The notes under the pieces: generated by a model
Database searches by the model: none
The model's input: the letters and a program-made list of their open reading frames with translations, nothing else
Told to the model about the DNA's origin: nothing
Shown here: positions 31,743 through 44,164 of the stretch, in pieces
Layout of the letters: each line of letters begins with the position of its first letter
How positions within the stretch are numbered: the first letter of the stretch is position 1
Position numbers and translations under genes: made by a program
Assembly (NCBI RefSeq): GCF_010389155.1
Contig: NC_057768.1
Coordinates: 26,483,966 to 26,547,965, forward strand
Direction: 5' to 3'
Length of the DNA stretch: 64,000 nucleotides
Source of the DNA: Erigeron canadensis
Taxonomy: Eukaryota; Streptophyta; Magnoliopsida; Asterales; Asteraceae

Positions 31743-34733
31743 AAGTTAGTAGACTTCTGTATAGGGGGTAATCTGAGTAATTAAAGCATTGACATTACTT
31801 GCTTTTTTATTCAACAGATTACACTACGAACGTGACTTTTTATATCTATATGTTTTGTTTTTACTTGAAACCTATATTACACGCCTTTATCACCTTATGC
31901 TTGGGATCTAGCTAGTTGATGCAAGGTTTTCATTAAGAATGAATCTCAAAAGCGAATTAGGAAATTTTTAATCCAATGTAAAACTGAAAAATAACATCAT
32001 AGGATCAAAGGTTTGGTATACCAGCCATAACATAACATCATACTATCACTCTCCGTTATTAGTCCATCCGTAATCTTTTTACTAATTAATCACTTTCAAA
32101 AAGTCAGTAACCGTTTAAGGTCTAGTAGGAATTTAAAGATTAGTATCTTGTGTACATTTTGTACCCATATTAAGTTCTGGCTACTCTTGTTCGTATATAT
32201 TAAAATCTTGATATGGTTGACCTTTTAGAATTCTATAAATCTTTGTATCTTGACATATATATAGTTGACATTTCTTTCATTATCAAATCTTCGATGTGTG
32301 TGAATTCTTTCACATGTCATGACACTCATGTTGGTATTTTATGTTTTTTGGTTCAGTTGTGTTTAAGGTTAATTTGCTATTGCCGTCGTTTTCATTGGGT
32401 TTTCTAACTCAGACTCGTTCTGTTTGGTGGCGCTTCTCATGGGGGTATATGCTATCCAAACAATTTGAAAATCCAATATGCGAATGTCCTGGGTATACAT
32501 CCTGAATTTGGATATCGAAACTCAAGAATATATTTGTGATTTTGGATATCGATTTTCAAAAATATCGGAATGTCCAAAATACATACTTTCTACATCCTTT
32601 TCTATTAATTATATATCTTAAATTAACAATATTTACAATAATTATTTACATAGTTTTTCTTTAAATTCTAGATATTTGGATTATATCCGATATATGCACC
32701 CGAAGCTATCCGGACATCAAATCAAGTATCCGAAATTTTAAATATTCTAAACTTCGGATACCCGTACGTGAATGCATATATGTAACCTATAGACCACATC
32801 TTTGACCCACATACTATAGACAACCGATCAGTGAGTAATGATAAATGTACTGTGTGTTAGTCTCTACAAAAACCTCACATGGTTTATATAGATAAACCCA
32901 TCGTACAACATTATAAACTATTGGTAGTTACCCATAATGTGGTTGAGAATATGCAATTTTTAATAGTGGATACATCTGACACACATACACATTTTTCGTC
33001 CTCTCATATCAAACAATCTACAAAATTTTAATATTTCATATATGGACTCTATATATGCATTTCTATATTCAATTTCTTTGGATGACAATTTGATTAAGGA
33101 AAATAATAACCTATAAATCCTTTTAATATATTCATTTCTTAACATATGTAATCCATTAATTCTCTTCTCTAATCTCACCCTCTGATTTTTCATATGTCAT
33201 AATTCTATTATTTAAGAAGATTTATAGGCTAAACAATTAGTATGATTGATCATTACCTTTGATTAATCACCCCAACAATGAAAATATACTCGATGCATTT
33301 CTACATAATTAGACACTTCAACTCAAAATGTTTGTCACTAGAATAAAATTGACATTAAGAGACCGGGACTCTTCGGCAACATCGGGGAAAGTCGATAAAC
33401 AACAAAACAAGTGTTTCTTTTTGACTTTTCTAGTCAACGAGATTTTGACGACGACTGTCCATCGTAGAAACTCAAAAATAGTTTGATTTATATTCAATCC
33501 AAATCAAAGTCGACCCTATTTGGTTCAACTCTGTCTGGTTTTATTCAGATCAAATGAGACTTGAAAAATAAAACCCTGACTAGGTTGGATTCAAACCAAA
33601 TTTAATCTCTATTACCAAAAACTAAAACTATTGAAAATAAACTTATCACAAGTACGGAACATTAGCAAAACATTTGATAAACTAATATTTTATTTTATCC
33701 ATCTACAACAATATTTACATATAGCTATAAAGAGTACAAGTATATGATACAAATATTATTGTATATGCATAATAGGGCTTGTGTCCCAAACATTTACTAA
33801 TTAGAACCTAAAAACTAATCACATAGTTTATGACATAAATAATGTGTTTATGTTAGTATCAAATGAATGTATATATAATATAATGTCGATCGTACAATTA
33901 TTAATAGAGAACCGCATGCACACATCACCATCATCACCATCTTCTTCTCCGAATCAACAAAATTCACTTAATAAAATTAATTTCAATCAGAATTTAATTC
34001 AAGGTGTGTATGCTAAAAAGAGAAGTAGCTACAAAAAGATAATGTAAAGCTAAAAATGGAGTTATAAACGAAATTAAGGAGAAGTTGACAGAAGGTATCC
34101 CTGCATGTCTAACACGTCTTCTTCATTCAATTCGTTTTCTTGCTTCTTCTTAATTACTAATCGTCATCTCCCCCTCTCTTTTTCTCTCACTACATTTAAT
34201 TCCTTTGCTTACCCTTTTTTTTCAAAAAAATAAAAATAGAGTATATATTAAAAAAAAAACTTAATTTAATTGTTTAATATTTTATTTATGAGGTTAATAT
34301 TAGTATGCTTCTGGCACCATGTTTCCGTCATGATCGTCAGGGAGAGAGATTTTATATTCATTTTCATGCGAGGCGCTTCTATAATAATCATTCATTACAT
34401 TTGCCGTGTCTATCATGTAAGTGACTAAATAATTAATTTTGGGGAAATTAACAACACAATATGATATGATACAATATTTTGTACAATGTGACCAAAAATC
34501 AAAAATTCATAATCAACATTCACAACATTTTGAGACGGAAAAAGGTTAAAAGAGTATAAACATTGAACGCAAAGATAATACTAATAGTCATCATATTATA
34601 TGATAGTGTAATAATAAGTAACAAAATACTACCAACTAGACAAAAAAAAAAAAAGAAATTAGAACTTAGAAACCACAAATCCAATATTTTTGCACCTAAT
34701 TAAAATGTTACAAAAAAAAAAAGAAAAAAAAAG
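31743..34733. other. Intergenic DNA downstream of the ZHD gene
   Basis: The segment 32440-32780 is rich in GGATATC/TATCCG words in both orientations, like a degraded hAT-type inverted-repeat element, but its ends are unclear. A small MITE at 33108-33229 is listed separately. The rest, including the ZHD 3' UTR side, shows poly-A tracts only. Confidence 0.4.
33108..33229. mobile_element. Small MITE related to the one in the MATE intron
   Basis: The end CCTATAAATC and its inverted partner GATTTATAGG flank an interior that reads TTCTCT..AATCT..CCCTCTGATTTTTC, then ATGTCATAATTCTA. The same order of words occurs in intron 1 of the MATE gene near 60620-60690. The length is about 122 bp. Confidence 0.45.
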
Positions 34734-35441
34734 TTAGGGTTTCTTACCAATAGTGTGCTTATTATTATGCATCCAAACCTTAAGAACATGTCTTTTAACA
34801 CCAATTTCAGCACAAAATTGTTGAACAGCAGGCTCATCTTGTTTCTGAATCTTCCATCCTAAACTCTCTGAAAAACCCAACATCTTATCTTTCTGGTCTT
34901 GAGTAAATTTAGTCCTAAATCTTTTCCTTGACCCACTTCCACTACCGCCGCCGCCGCCGCCACTAGAGCTAGGGTTAGATATCTCATCTAGATCCTCTCT
35001 AGATGTAGACGGCAGCGCTAGTGGGCGCTGTTGTGAAGAGGGTGTTATTTGTAAATATCCCGAGGGTCTAACTTGTGCTGGGTGATGGAAATTGTTATTA
35101 TAATTATATGGTGTGGTGGATAGATATTGATGATTGTTGTTAATTGGGCGTGGTGGATTGATGACGTGATGATGAGCTGGTTCGGTTTCTTTTCGGTGGA
35201 AATTGCGATGACAGTTACACGCCGCGCATTTTAGCGCGTCTAGTGTACCGTCATCGCCAGCTGCCATGAATTCACCACATCCATCCACGGCGTGACCGCC
35301 TAATCCCACAGCGTGGTTTTTTAAGCACTCTCGAAACCGGTATTTTCCGGTTTTCCCGTAGTTTGGTGGAGGAAGTTGAATTGCCGCACTGCCTGATGCT
35401 CCTTCAGTTTCTTGCTCCTCTTCAAGCTCATCTAGCTCCAT
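34734..35441 (-). CDS. Zinc-finger homeodomain (ZHD) transcription factor
   Basis: An intact single-exon gene of 235 aa. Residues about 33-87 form the ZF-HD dimerisation domain ([42 protein letters not shown]) with its Cys/His ligands present (C39, H43, H50, C55, C72, C75, C77, H82). Residues 172-231 form the divergent plant homeodomain ([24 protein letters not shown], recognition helix [14 protein letters not shown]). Between them lie a His/Asn-rich linker and a Gly-Ser run (about 158-171) encoded partly by a CCG microsatellite. The N-terminus is acidic. Length and intronless structure fit the ZHD1/ZHD2-type group. These proteins bind ATTA-type sites as homo- or heterodimers in the nucleus, often in floral or leaf development (family knowledge). 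The start is the first ATG after a GA-rich leader (35442-35640). The exact orthologue is not assigned. Confidence 0.93.
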   Translation of the reverse strand: MELDELEEEQETEGASGSAAIQLPPPNYGKTGKYRFRECLKNHAVGLGGHAVDGCGEFMAAGDDGTLDALKCAACNCHRNFHRKETEPAHHHVINPPRPINNNHQYLSTTPYNYNNNFHHPAQVRPSGYLQITPSSQQRPLALPSTSREDLDEISNPSSSGGGGGGSGSGSRKRFRTKFTQDQKDKMLGFSESLGWKIQKQDEPAVQQFCAEIGVKRHVLKVWMHNNKHTIGKKP

Positions 35442-35639
35442 ATTATTTTTAATTTTTGATATAACAAATATAAGAAGGGAGTTTAATTTGATTAGGGAGA
35501 GAATTAGGGTGAAAAATGAAAAAGTGAGATGATGATGTGATGAGGTTGATTTGAGAAGATAAGTGAAAGTGTGGACATGAATTAACCCATTGCCTGCAAA
35601 TAATAAAGCAAAAGTGTGTGTGTGTATTTTTTTAGTGTG

Positions 35640-36400
35640 TGAGAGAAATGAATATGGAAAGAAAGATAGAATTGTCTTGTTATGAGCAAAAATATTTCAG
35701 GTGTGTTCCGGTTAATGGAGGAATATGGTTACCGGTTATTGCCGGTAATAATCTGCTCCCCATCACTAGGGCATCACTACTGTGGATCTTAAAAGTTATT
35801 AATCACAAAAGGACAAGGTGTTATTAAATTTTTACTTCTTCTATGAAACTGTTAACAGCAATGTTTAGCCGTTCAAAGCAAAAAAGCATAGCATTAGGGA
35901 TTTGACGTCCTTTTACTACTATTCCGTAATAATTATATCACACAACTTTGATAACTTGCATTACATTACAATATAAATTATAATATACTGCAAATAGTTA
36001 ACGCACAATCGAGGTAAATAAACGGATAAAGATCATGTAAAATTGTATCAGTTTTATAAATGAAATTTAAGGTACATCAGTCTTTGTATTAAATTAAAGG
36101 TCAAGATTTAAATTTGAGTTTTAATTTTTAACTTTAATCCAAGGATTAAGAGTCGTCAAACTTTACTTATAAAATTGATATAACTTTAGATTATCCTTAT
36201 TTTAATTAAAAATGTTAAAAATGTTAAAAGCAAAGGTGTAGTTAATAAAGTCAATTGGTAAATAATTGGCATTTTTTGGCTTATTGTGCCAATTACACCT
36301 TATCTATTATTATTTTTTCGGCATTGTTACATAGTTTTGCCGGACATTGACTTCCTTTGACCGAGTGAACGTTGGATAGCATTGAAAACACAAGTAAAAG
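35640..36400. other. Region upstream of the ZHD gene
   Basis: This should contain the ZHD promoter on the - strand. I see a GTGTGT run near 35613-35640 and no certain TATA box. No other gene is supported. Confidence 0.4.
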
Positions 36401-36865
36401 CATAGTTGTCGACTCATAATTTTTAATTCGACTCGAAAAGATAATTTTTGACTCATGACTCGAAACATGACTCGACTCAATCGAGTCATTTTCATATACT
36501 ACATAATATTGTAAAATTATATATACGTGATGTATTTATAAACAAAATATAAATCGATTATCATAATACATTACCAAAATATTACATATTTGATACTTTT
36601 GAGTCATAAATTTATACTTTCTCTTTAAATTCGTACTAAATGAATCAAAAATACATATATAACATATAGTATAGTATAACCATAAATATGATATATAATA
36701 TATAAACATATTATCAAGTTATAACAATAATAAGTTTGCGACTCGTATTGACTCGTTTCAAATTCACACCGCGACTCGTAAGAGTCAGGAGAAAAAAAAA
36801 TAACCCTGCGAGTCGTCTCATTTTGGCTGTAAAACGACTCGATTCGTAAGAGTTTAATAACTATG
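36401..36865. mobile_element. hAT-type MITE with perfect 8 bp duplication
   Basis: AGTAAAAG flanks both ends exactly (36393-36400 and 36866-36873). The ends are CATAGTTGTCGACTC and, reversed, CATAGTTATTAAACTC. Subterminal zones repeat GACTCG/CGAGTC many times in both orientations. The length is 465 bp and there is no coding. Confidence 0.85.
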
Positions 36866-36873
36866 AGTAAAAG

Positions 36874-38910
36874 TACGTAACCCTATTTTTATTTTTATGT
36901 TTGTGTGCATTGCAACTTTTAGTAAGTATTAGCACTTTAGTTCCATGCTCCTCACAAATTGACACTTTTTAGCTTGTTTTGGTAAGGGGATTATAGTACT
37001 ACATGTCATCATGTTATTGGCTTCAAAATGTGTTAAAACGTGTTAGGAAATCTTAAAATGATACTACACTCTTGCCCCTTATGGGATACTAATGTATATC
37101 ACTTCCCAATTATCATACTCATCATGATAATTGAAGAATTTTTTTTTCCCTAAATTTCAAAGTGTAATAAAAATTGCGGAATAAATGTGAATGCATTAAT
37201 CATATTACAAGGTAGACTTGAATGTATTAATCATGTCGCGACTATCATAAAGTCATATCCTCGTGAAAAAAACATAATATGTGTGTCACTTCAAGGATTT
37301 GAACTCATAAGCTTATAAGCTAAAGATTACATACCTCGATTATTATTTTTTTGACATGTGACTTTCGAATAAAAACATATCCCCTCACCGTTAAATAGTG
37401 AGGTTCTAACCCAATATGAATAGTCAGTTGTACATACCAGATCCCGCTATCTTATGTCAAGTAATAATACCAAAAGAAAAACCTCACGGCCCCAGGATTA
37501 ATAGGAATAAAACTTTCACTTGCAAGACTCGAATTCCTATCACATAGGAAAAACACAGAGGTGTAATTACTACTGTCTTAGATCAATGAGTCATTCGTTA
37601 CACTTAAATTAACTGATTAGGTGTTGTTTAAGATTATTAGTGTTATTTTTAGCTTATTTAAACTATCCATATTTAATTTTTACATAGTTTTCAGAAGTCA
37701 CGATAACTGCTTTTTTTAGTAGCCATGTGGTGACTATTTTATCTTTAAATATAACGATATGGAGTTATTGTGTGTTATATTGAAGGTATTAATGTTTTTT
37801 TTTCTTTTTAACATATTTAGGGCTGGTATTGTTAAAAATTCCTCTTGGAAAAGGAAAACCACATTTAACAAGTATAGGGCACTATTTTGGGGGCAGATAA
37901 AATGAATCAAGAATTAGCGATTAATTTGCATTTAGAAAATGATTAATTCTTCTAAATTGATAGCCTAAAAATCCTTCTAACTATTAAATGATGAAATGTG
38001 AAAAAACCAGATAACAAGATTTAAAAAGAAAATTAGTGGATATAAAATGTCACTTTTTTATAAGTTTTATGAGGATTTTTAAGCTAATATTTAAGAGGAT
38101 ATATTATTTTCCTTTACATTTACATATATAGAATAGGAAATACATTATACATATACTCAATCATACATGACAGCGGGGCTTTTTTTGTTCTATTTTAAAG
38201 TCAAATTTACTTAGGCAGAGGGTAACACCACCAAACAAAAGTCAATCCGACTAAGGTATGTAGCGATGTCGCTGCTAATACCTTTGTGGTGGGTTACACA
38301 TCCCGTTTACTTATTGGTCCATATAAATTCCACGGACTAACTTATATGAAATTTTTTCTTGATAAATTATCAAATCATGTAAAACTAATAACTTAACAAA
38401 ATGTGGAGTCATGTACGTCATCATCTTTTTTGCTATTAACAAATGAACATTAATAAAAAAAAATGTTCATGCTGGGCAACGTGCCATTTGATATACTGGC
38501 CGGTTAATTCTCTAGCCTTTTGTTTCAGGCCCAAATATTACTTATCGATCTTTCAACATACGATTCGTATCAAAATAAATATTCACTTTTAAATATAATT
38601 AATACCTAACAAGATATTTATTTATTTCAAGATGAAAGAAGCAATACCTATGATATGGACATCTATTATATCAGTACCATACACGTATATTATGTTATAA
38701 AGGAAAAAACTCATATTTAAATTTTAAATTTTAACATTTACTTTCCTAAAATGTTTCATATCTATTATATATTTATCTAAAATAACTATAATACTCTTTC
38801 TCTCTTTTTAAATCTCAACCAATCATTTTTTTTCTCTCCTATATAAATCATTTATTCCTCCAATTCATTCAAAATCTTAAATCTCAAAAACCATACATCA
38901 ATAAATTATA
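36874..38910. other. Intergenic DNA with SINE-like and CACTA-like traces
   Basis: Around 37280-37345 and 37500-37590 the sequence has - strand tRNA-like words (for example GGAATTCGAGTCTTGCAAGT) beside a poly-T at 37346-37352, suggesting SINE remnants. At 38217-38283 a single arm of the GACGTC repeat seen at 22203-22380 recurs. No gene is supported. Confidence 0.4.
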
Positions 38911-38916
38911 AAAATT

Positions 38917-39650
38917 ATGTAAACCCTACCCCTTAAAATTCACTAAATTCATCTGATCGTTTCACCTGCAAAGTATATAGATCTTCAAATTCCTTCCTTT
39001 TTCTAATTCAATATGAACACTCTTTCTTCTTAATGGGAATCGACTGTGGCGGAATCAAATAAAATGGGTGGCGGCTAGAGCAAGAAAGTAATCGATTGGA
39101 CAACAAAGATGGTAAATGGCAGAGGATCGTGAATAAGAAACATATCTCAATCAATCGGAATGTGTGGCACGGGAACAATAATCGTCTTGACGATTCACGT
39201 AATCAAGGTATTCCTCGAAATAATGTGGTCTTCAATGGGATTTGTAGTTGATGTCTATGTTGCTAATGTCGTCTTCTATCTTTATGTAAACCCTACCTCT
39301 TAAAATTCACCAAATTCATCTGATCGTTTCACTTGCAAAGTATATAGATATTCAAATTCCTTCCTTTTTCTAATTCATTATGAACGCTCTTTCTTTTTAA
39401 TGGGTATCGACTATGGCGGAATCAAATAAAATGGGTGACGGCTAGAGCAAGAAAGTAATCGATTGGACAACAAAGATGGTAAATGGCAGAGGATCGTGAA
39501 TAAGAAACCTATCTCAATCAATCGGAATGTGTGGCATGGGAATAATCGTCTTGACAATTTACGTAATCGAGGTATTCCTCGAAATAATTGAAATAATGTT
39601 GTCTTCTATCTTTATTTCAAATATTCCATTGAAAGATTCCGTCCAGGAAG
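38917..39650 (+). repeat. Rearranged direct duplication in a LINE 5' region
   Basis: Copy A (from 38917) and copy B (from 39284, offset 367) both run from ATGTAAACCCTACC through CATCTGATCGTTTCAC, GGCGGAATCAAATAAAATGG and ATCAATCGGAATGTGTGGCA. Copy A then contains TCTTCAATGGGATTTGTAG, GATGTCTATGTTGCTAAT, sequence that in copy B occurs later, at 39665-39702 inside the RRM. After that it returns to GTCTTCTATCTTTAT and runs into copy B. The order shows a deletion-duplication event, not a simple tandem copy. Confidence 0.7.
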
Positions 39651-39860
39651 TGTGGGATACTTGTCTTCAATGGGATTTGTAGTTGATGTCTATGTTGCTA
39701 ATAAAAAATCCAAGTCGGGTCATCGGTTTGGATTTGTTCGTTTCAAAAACATTAAAGACGTAGATCAGTTGGTTGAGAATTTAAGAGCGACATGGATGGG
39801 TAATTTCCACTTGTTTGCGGATGTGGCTAGGTATCGTCGATTCGATAAAAAAGCCTGATG
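39599..39860 (+). pseudogene. LINE ORF1 fragment with RRM domain
   Basis: The frame reads VFYLYFKYSIERFRPGSVGY, MGFVVDVYVANKKSKSGHRF, GFVRFKNIKDVDQLVENL and MGNFHLFADVARYRRFDKK. This matches the RNA-recognition motif at the start of ORF1 in plant L1 LINEs, RNP1 being HRFGFVRF. A stop follows at 39856-39858. One frame over, the coding signal appears to continue for about 15 codons, which points to a frameshift. Retrotransposon sequence on the - strand begins just after, so the rest of the LINE is absent. Non-functional. Confidence 0.7.
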
Positions 39861-40667
39861 ATCGTTGTGATGGTAATAAAGCACATCCACCCTAACATGT
39901 GCACGTTAATTTTAGACAGAGAAACTGCGGCCGCAAGCATGGTCGACCGTGCTTTGCGTCCGTGCTTTGCTCTTAGAAACTGAACACCAAAAGGAAATAC
40001 TGCAGACGCTGAGCACGGTCAGCCGTGTCTGCGTCTGTACTCTTACTGCACACACCAAACATCAAATTTGACTATTAACTCAATTTGCAACCTTTTCCAA
40101 CTCAAAACCAAACCTCATATTACAACATTTTTGAGTTCAAACAAGGAGTTGACCCATTTACAAGCATAGTTATGATATTTATTTGAAACAACATCCATAA
40201 ACACAACCAACTGGGTCATTTACCCAAGTTGACAATTTAAACAAAACGACCATACTTACTCTTGAAACCATAAGACCCAACATGACCATAATTCCAAAAA
40301 TTTACCAAAAACAAGATTAGCAAAACATTCAAGAGTGTCAAGAGCCATAATGAGGTGGGATATCTAAGTGTCTACACAAAATACCATTCTTCCATGAATG
40401 GCAAAACCTCCAAGTCTTCCAAAAGCAACTTCAACTTCAAATCAACAAGTTCTTAGTTCCTTCTTCCGGAACCGCCTATAAAAAAGAAACAACTAAAACG
40501 TAAGCGAATGCTTAGTGAATATACTTGCATACATCTATGGATACGAAGGAGGGCAAAGTACAAGGACTTTCACATGTAACCTATGGCATCGTCATGTCAC
40601 ATTTACATATTCACCTTGCACACTAACAACACATATATGGATCCATATAAGCCAATCAATTACCACA

Positions 40668-40739
40668 CATGGACTAACAACTTCAACATGGTGGTCTTTC
40701 CACACATGGACAAATAACTTCAACATGGTGGTCAATTGA
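40668..40739. repeat. Short tandem duplication in the chromovirus LTR
   Basis: ACACATGGAC, a two-base variant, AACTTCAACATGGTGGTC is present twice in succession (about 36 bp period). The small frame covering it is not a gene. Confidence 0.55.
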
Positions 40740-41707
40740 CCCAACATAAACATAAAGGTATGCAAATATACTCACCTCCTCCGCAAAAAGGACAATAAAG
40801 CTAAAAACGAATAAGCACTAGCAAGCTTCAACCTATAATCATATCATAAAAATGCATAAGCTTACATTCACACTTGACTAGCTCAACCTAGTCATACTCA
40901 ATCATTAGCCCTTTCTAAACCCAAAACCCAACCCATTTGTCATTGAGTTACTTTCATCTTAACTATAACATTAGGTAGTTCAACCTACCATTTTCATTCA
41001 CATAACAATAAGTAGTAATATTCATCTTTTCTTACAAACTCAATTTATCACATGAACTTTTCAATTTCATAATCAAACACATCATATAACTCAATGACAA
41101 CTAGGTTAACTAAGGAATTGGAGAAAATTAACCATAATTCATTTCCTAGTAAAAACCCCCAAATTGGTCCACTCTATGAACCCTAATTTTCCCAAGAAGG
41201 ATAGAACTAAAGTAGGGGAAATCAATACCTCAACAATGGAAGACAATAGATTAGGGTTTTCAATTCACAATTTCTTCCCCCTTTTTCCTCTCAAATTCGG
41301 CCACCACCACCAAGACCCACAAATCCTAACTTTTGAATTCTTGAATGAAGATTATATGTTGGTGATGATTAATACTATAATTTCTTCCTTGAACTTGAGA
41401 GGATTTATCTTTGATTTTGAAAGAATGAGATGGAATGCATGGAAGAAAGGTGAAGAAGAAAGAAAATTAGTAATGGAAAAGTGATTCATCAACAAGGTAG
41501 AGGGCTGACACTCTTTGGAGCTGCCACTACCCACCCCATTATTTTGTGGGTATTTTACCCGCTATCCGTTAAAGTTCCAACTAAATTAACCCCATATCTA
41601 AAAATAAAATACTAGGAAATTAATTTAATGTCAAAACTATGAAAAGGGGTTAATTTCTTTTACCTTAAAATCTTGGGGTGTTACAACTCTCCCCCACTTG
41701 GAACGGA

Positions 41708-44164
41708 TCACGGCCTCGTGATCCAAGCCATATGCAAAGACGGATAGTAAACAAGAACATCATGCTCGGACTCCCATGTGCAATCGGACATCTTACCGTG
41801 CTTCCACAAAATCTTATAAGTTCTTACCGTCTTATTTTGTACTCTTCTAAGCTCTTCTTCTATAATGGCAATAGGCTCCTCAATGTAGTTCAACTTGTTA
41901 TCAACCTCGATTTCATTCAAGGGCACATAAGTAGATTCGTCGGCGAGACACTTTCTAAGATGAGACACATGAAACGTAGGGTGTATTCTTGAAAGCTCAT
42001 CCGGTAACTCCAAACGGTATGCAACCTTGCCAACCTTAGCCAAAATTTTGAACGGGCCAATAAAACGAGGACTTAACTTTCCACGCTTTCGAAACCGTAG
42101 AACACCTTTCCATGGGGAGACTTTCAACAAGTCACGATCACCAACATTGAATTCAATTGGCCTTCTTCGTTTATTTGCATACGACTTTTGTCGGTCTTGA
42201 GCCGCTTTCAATCTTTCCTTGATCACATCTATCTTCTCAATGGTTTTCAGCACCACTTCCGTGCCACCTATTTCTCTTTGACCTACCTCTCCCCAACAAA
42301 TCGGAGATCGACACTTCCTTCCATACAACATTTCATATGGTGGCATTTGAATACTAGAATGGTAGCTATTGTTGTATGAGAATTCTACCAAAGGCAAGTG
42401 AAGATCCCAAGTGCCTCCAAAATCGATTATACATGCCCGAAGCATGTCTTCAAGTGTTTGGATGGTTCTCTCACTTTGACCATCCGTTTGTGGGTGATAG
42501 GCGGTGCTAAGCTTGAGCTTGGTACCCATATCTTCATGAAGTTTTCGCCAAAAGTGAGAAGTGAAACGAATGTCTCTATCCGAAACAATGGAGACGGGAA
42601 CTCCATGTCTTGCTACAACTTCTTTTACGTAGATCTTCGCCAACACCTCGGATGATGATGCCTTACGAATGGGAAGGAACAAGGCACTCTTGGTCAATCT
42701 ATCTACCATTACCCAGATCGTATCGAATTGATTTCTAGGCGTCTTGGGCAATTTAGTGATGAAATCCATGGTGATCTCCTCCCACTTCCATTTGGGGATT
42801 TCCAATGGTTGCAACATACCGTAAGGCTTTTGATGCTCCGCTTTCACTTGTGCACAAGTCAAGCATTTTTCAACATACTTCACCACATATCGCTTCATAC
42901 CGGGCCACCAATATTCCACCTTCAAATCATGATACATTTTGGTAGCACCGGGGTGAATAGAGTACTTGGATTTGTGAGCCTCATCAAGTAAAACTTGTTT
43001 CAACTCACAAGTAAATGGAATCCAAATCCTCCCAAAACGTAAGGTAAGGCCACGAGAATCCTTGGTAAAATATTGGATTTGACCTTGAATTCTTTCTTTC
43101 TTAGGATCTCGCAGCAAAGCCTTTTCTTGAGCTTCCTTAATTTGATCAAAGAAATCATTAGTGATCAAGACCCACAAGGGAGAAACAATTAAAGAATGAT
43201 GGGAACTCTTTCGGCTCAAGGCATCCGCTACGACATTAGCCTTCCCGGGATGATACAAGATTTCACAATCGTAATCTTTCAAAAGATCTAGCCATCTTCG
43301 TTGGCGATTGTTAAGATCTCTTTGTTCAAAGAAGTACTTGAGACTTTTATGATCGGAATATATGGTAAATTTGACTCCATAAAGGTAATGACGCCGAATT
43401 TTTAAAGCAAAGACAACCGCCGCTAACTCCAAATCATGAGTAGGATATCGTTTTTCATGTTCTTTCAATTGTCTTGAAGCATAGGCGATTACTTTACCTC
43501 GTTGCATAAGAACACAACCAAGACCATTAGATGATGCATCACAATACACCACCATGTCTTCTAAGCCGTCGAGCAAAACAAGAACCGGTGCTTGACTTAG
43601 TTTCTCTCGAAGTTGTTGAAAGGCCAATTCTTGCTCACTTTTCCATTCAAACTTAATATTCTTTCGAGTCAACTTGGTCAAAGGAGAAGCTATTTTAGAG
43701 AAATCTTGAATAAAACGACGGTAATAGCCCGCTAGACCAAGAAAACTTCTAATCTCCAATGGATTCTTAGGTTGCTCCCACTTCCTCACCGCACTAATCT
43801 TGGCCGAGTCTACCATAATTCCTTCACTATTAACAACATGGCCAAGAAATTGTACTTCTCTTAGCCAAAATTCACATTTGGAGAATTTGGCATAGAGTTT
43901 TACTTTGCGTAATGTTTCCAACACCTCCCGCAAATGAACTTCATGCTCGGACGAATTTTTGGAATAAATGAGAATATAATCAATGAAAACGATCACGGAC
44001 TTATCGAGCATAGGACGACAAACACGGTTCATGAGGTCCATGAAAGCCGTGGGAGCATTTGTGAGTCCAAAAGGCATGACAACAAACTCAAAATGACCAT
44101 AACGAGTCCGAAAGGCGGTCTTAGGAATGTCTTCTTCACGTACTTTGAGTTGGTCGAAGCTCAA
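41708..44164 (-). pseudogene. pol: pol: RT (part), RNase H, integrase, chromodomain
   Basis: An 818-codon frame. RT motifs [17 protein letters not shown] and [13 protein letters not shown] are clear. The catalytic FIDD box reads FIDY (43976-43978 encodes Tyr), so the second catalytic aspartate is lost. RNase H shows [16 protein letters not shown] and [15 protein letters not shown]. Integrase has an HHCC region ([11 protein letters not shown]...CLTCAQVK) and the DDE residues in MDFI, VSDRD and GQSERT. The C-terminus ([18 protein letters not shown]..., [14 protein letters not shown]) is a chromodomain. The frame is offset from gag-protease by a 13 bp insertion at about 44154-44166 inside RT. 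It would have copied element RNA and inserted the DNA; this copy cannot. Confidence 0.9.

Noticed and set aside
40515..41534. Frames of 60-106 codons on both strands
   Set aside because: They fall inside the 3' LTR of the chromovirus and show no protein features.
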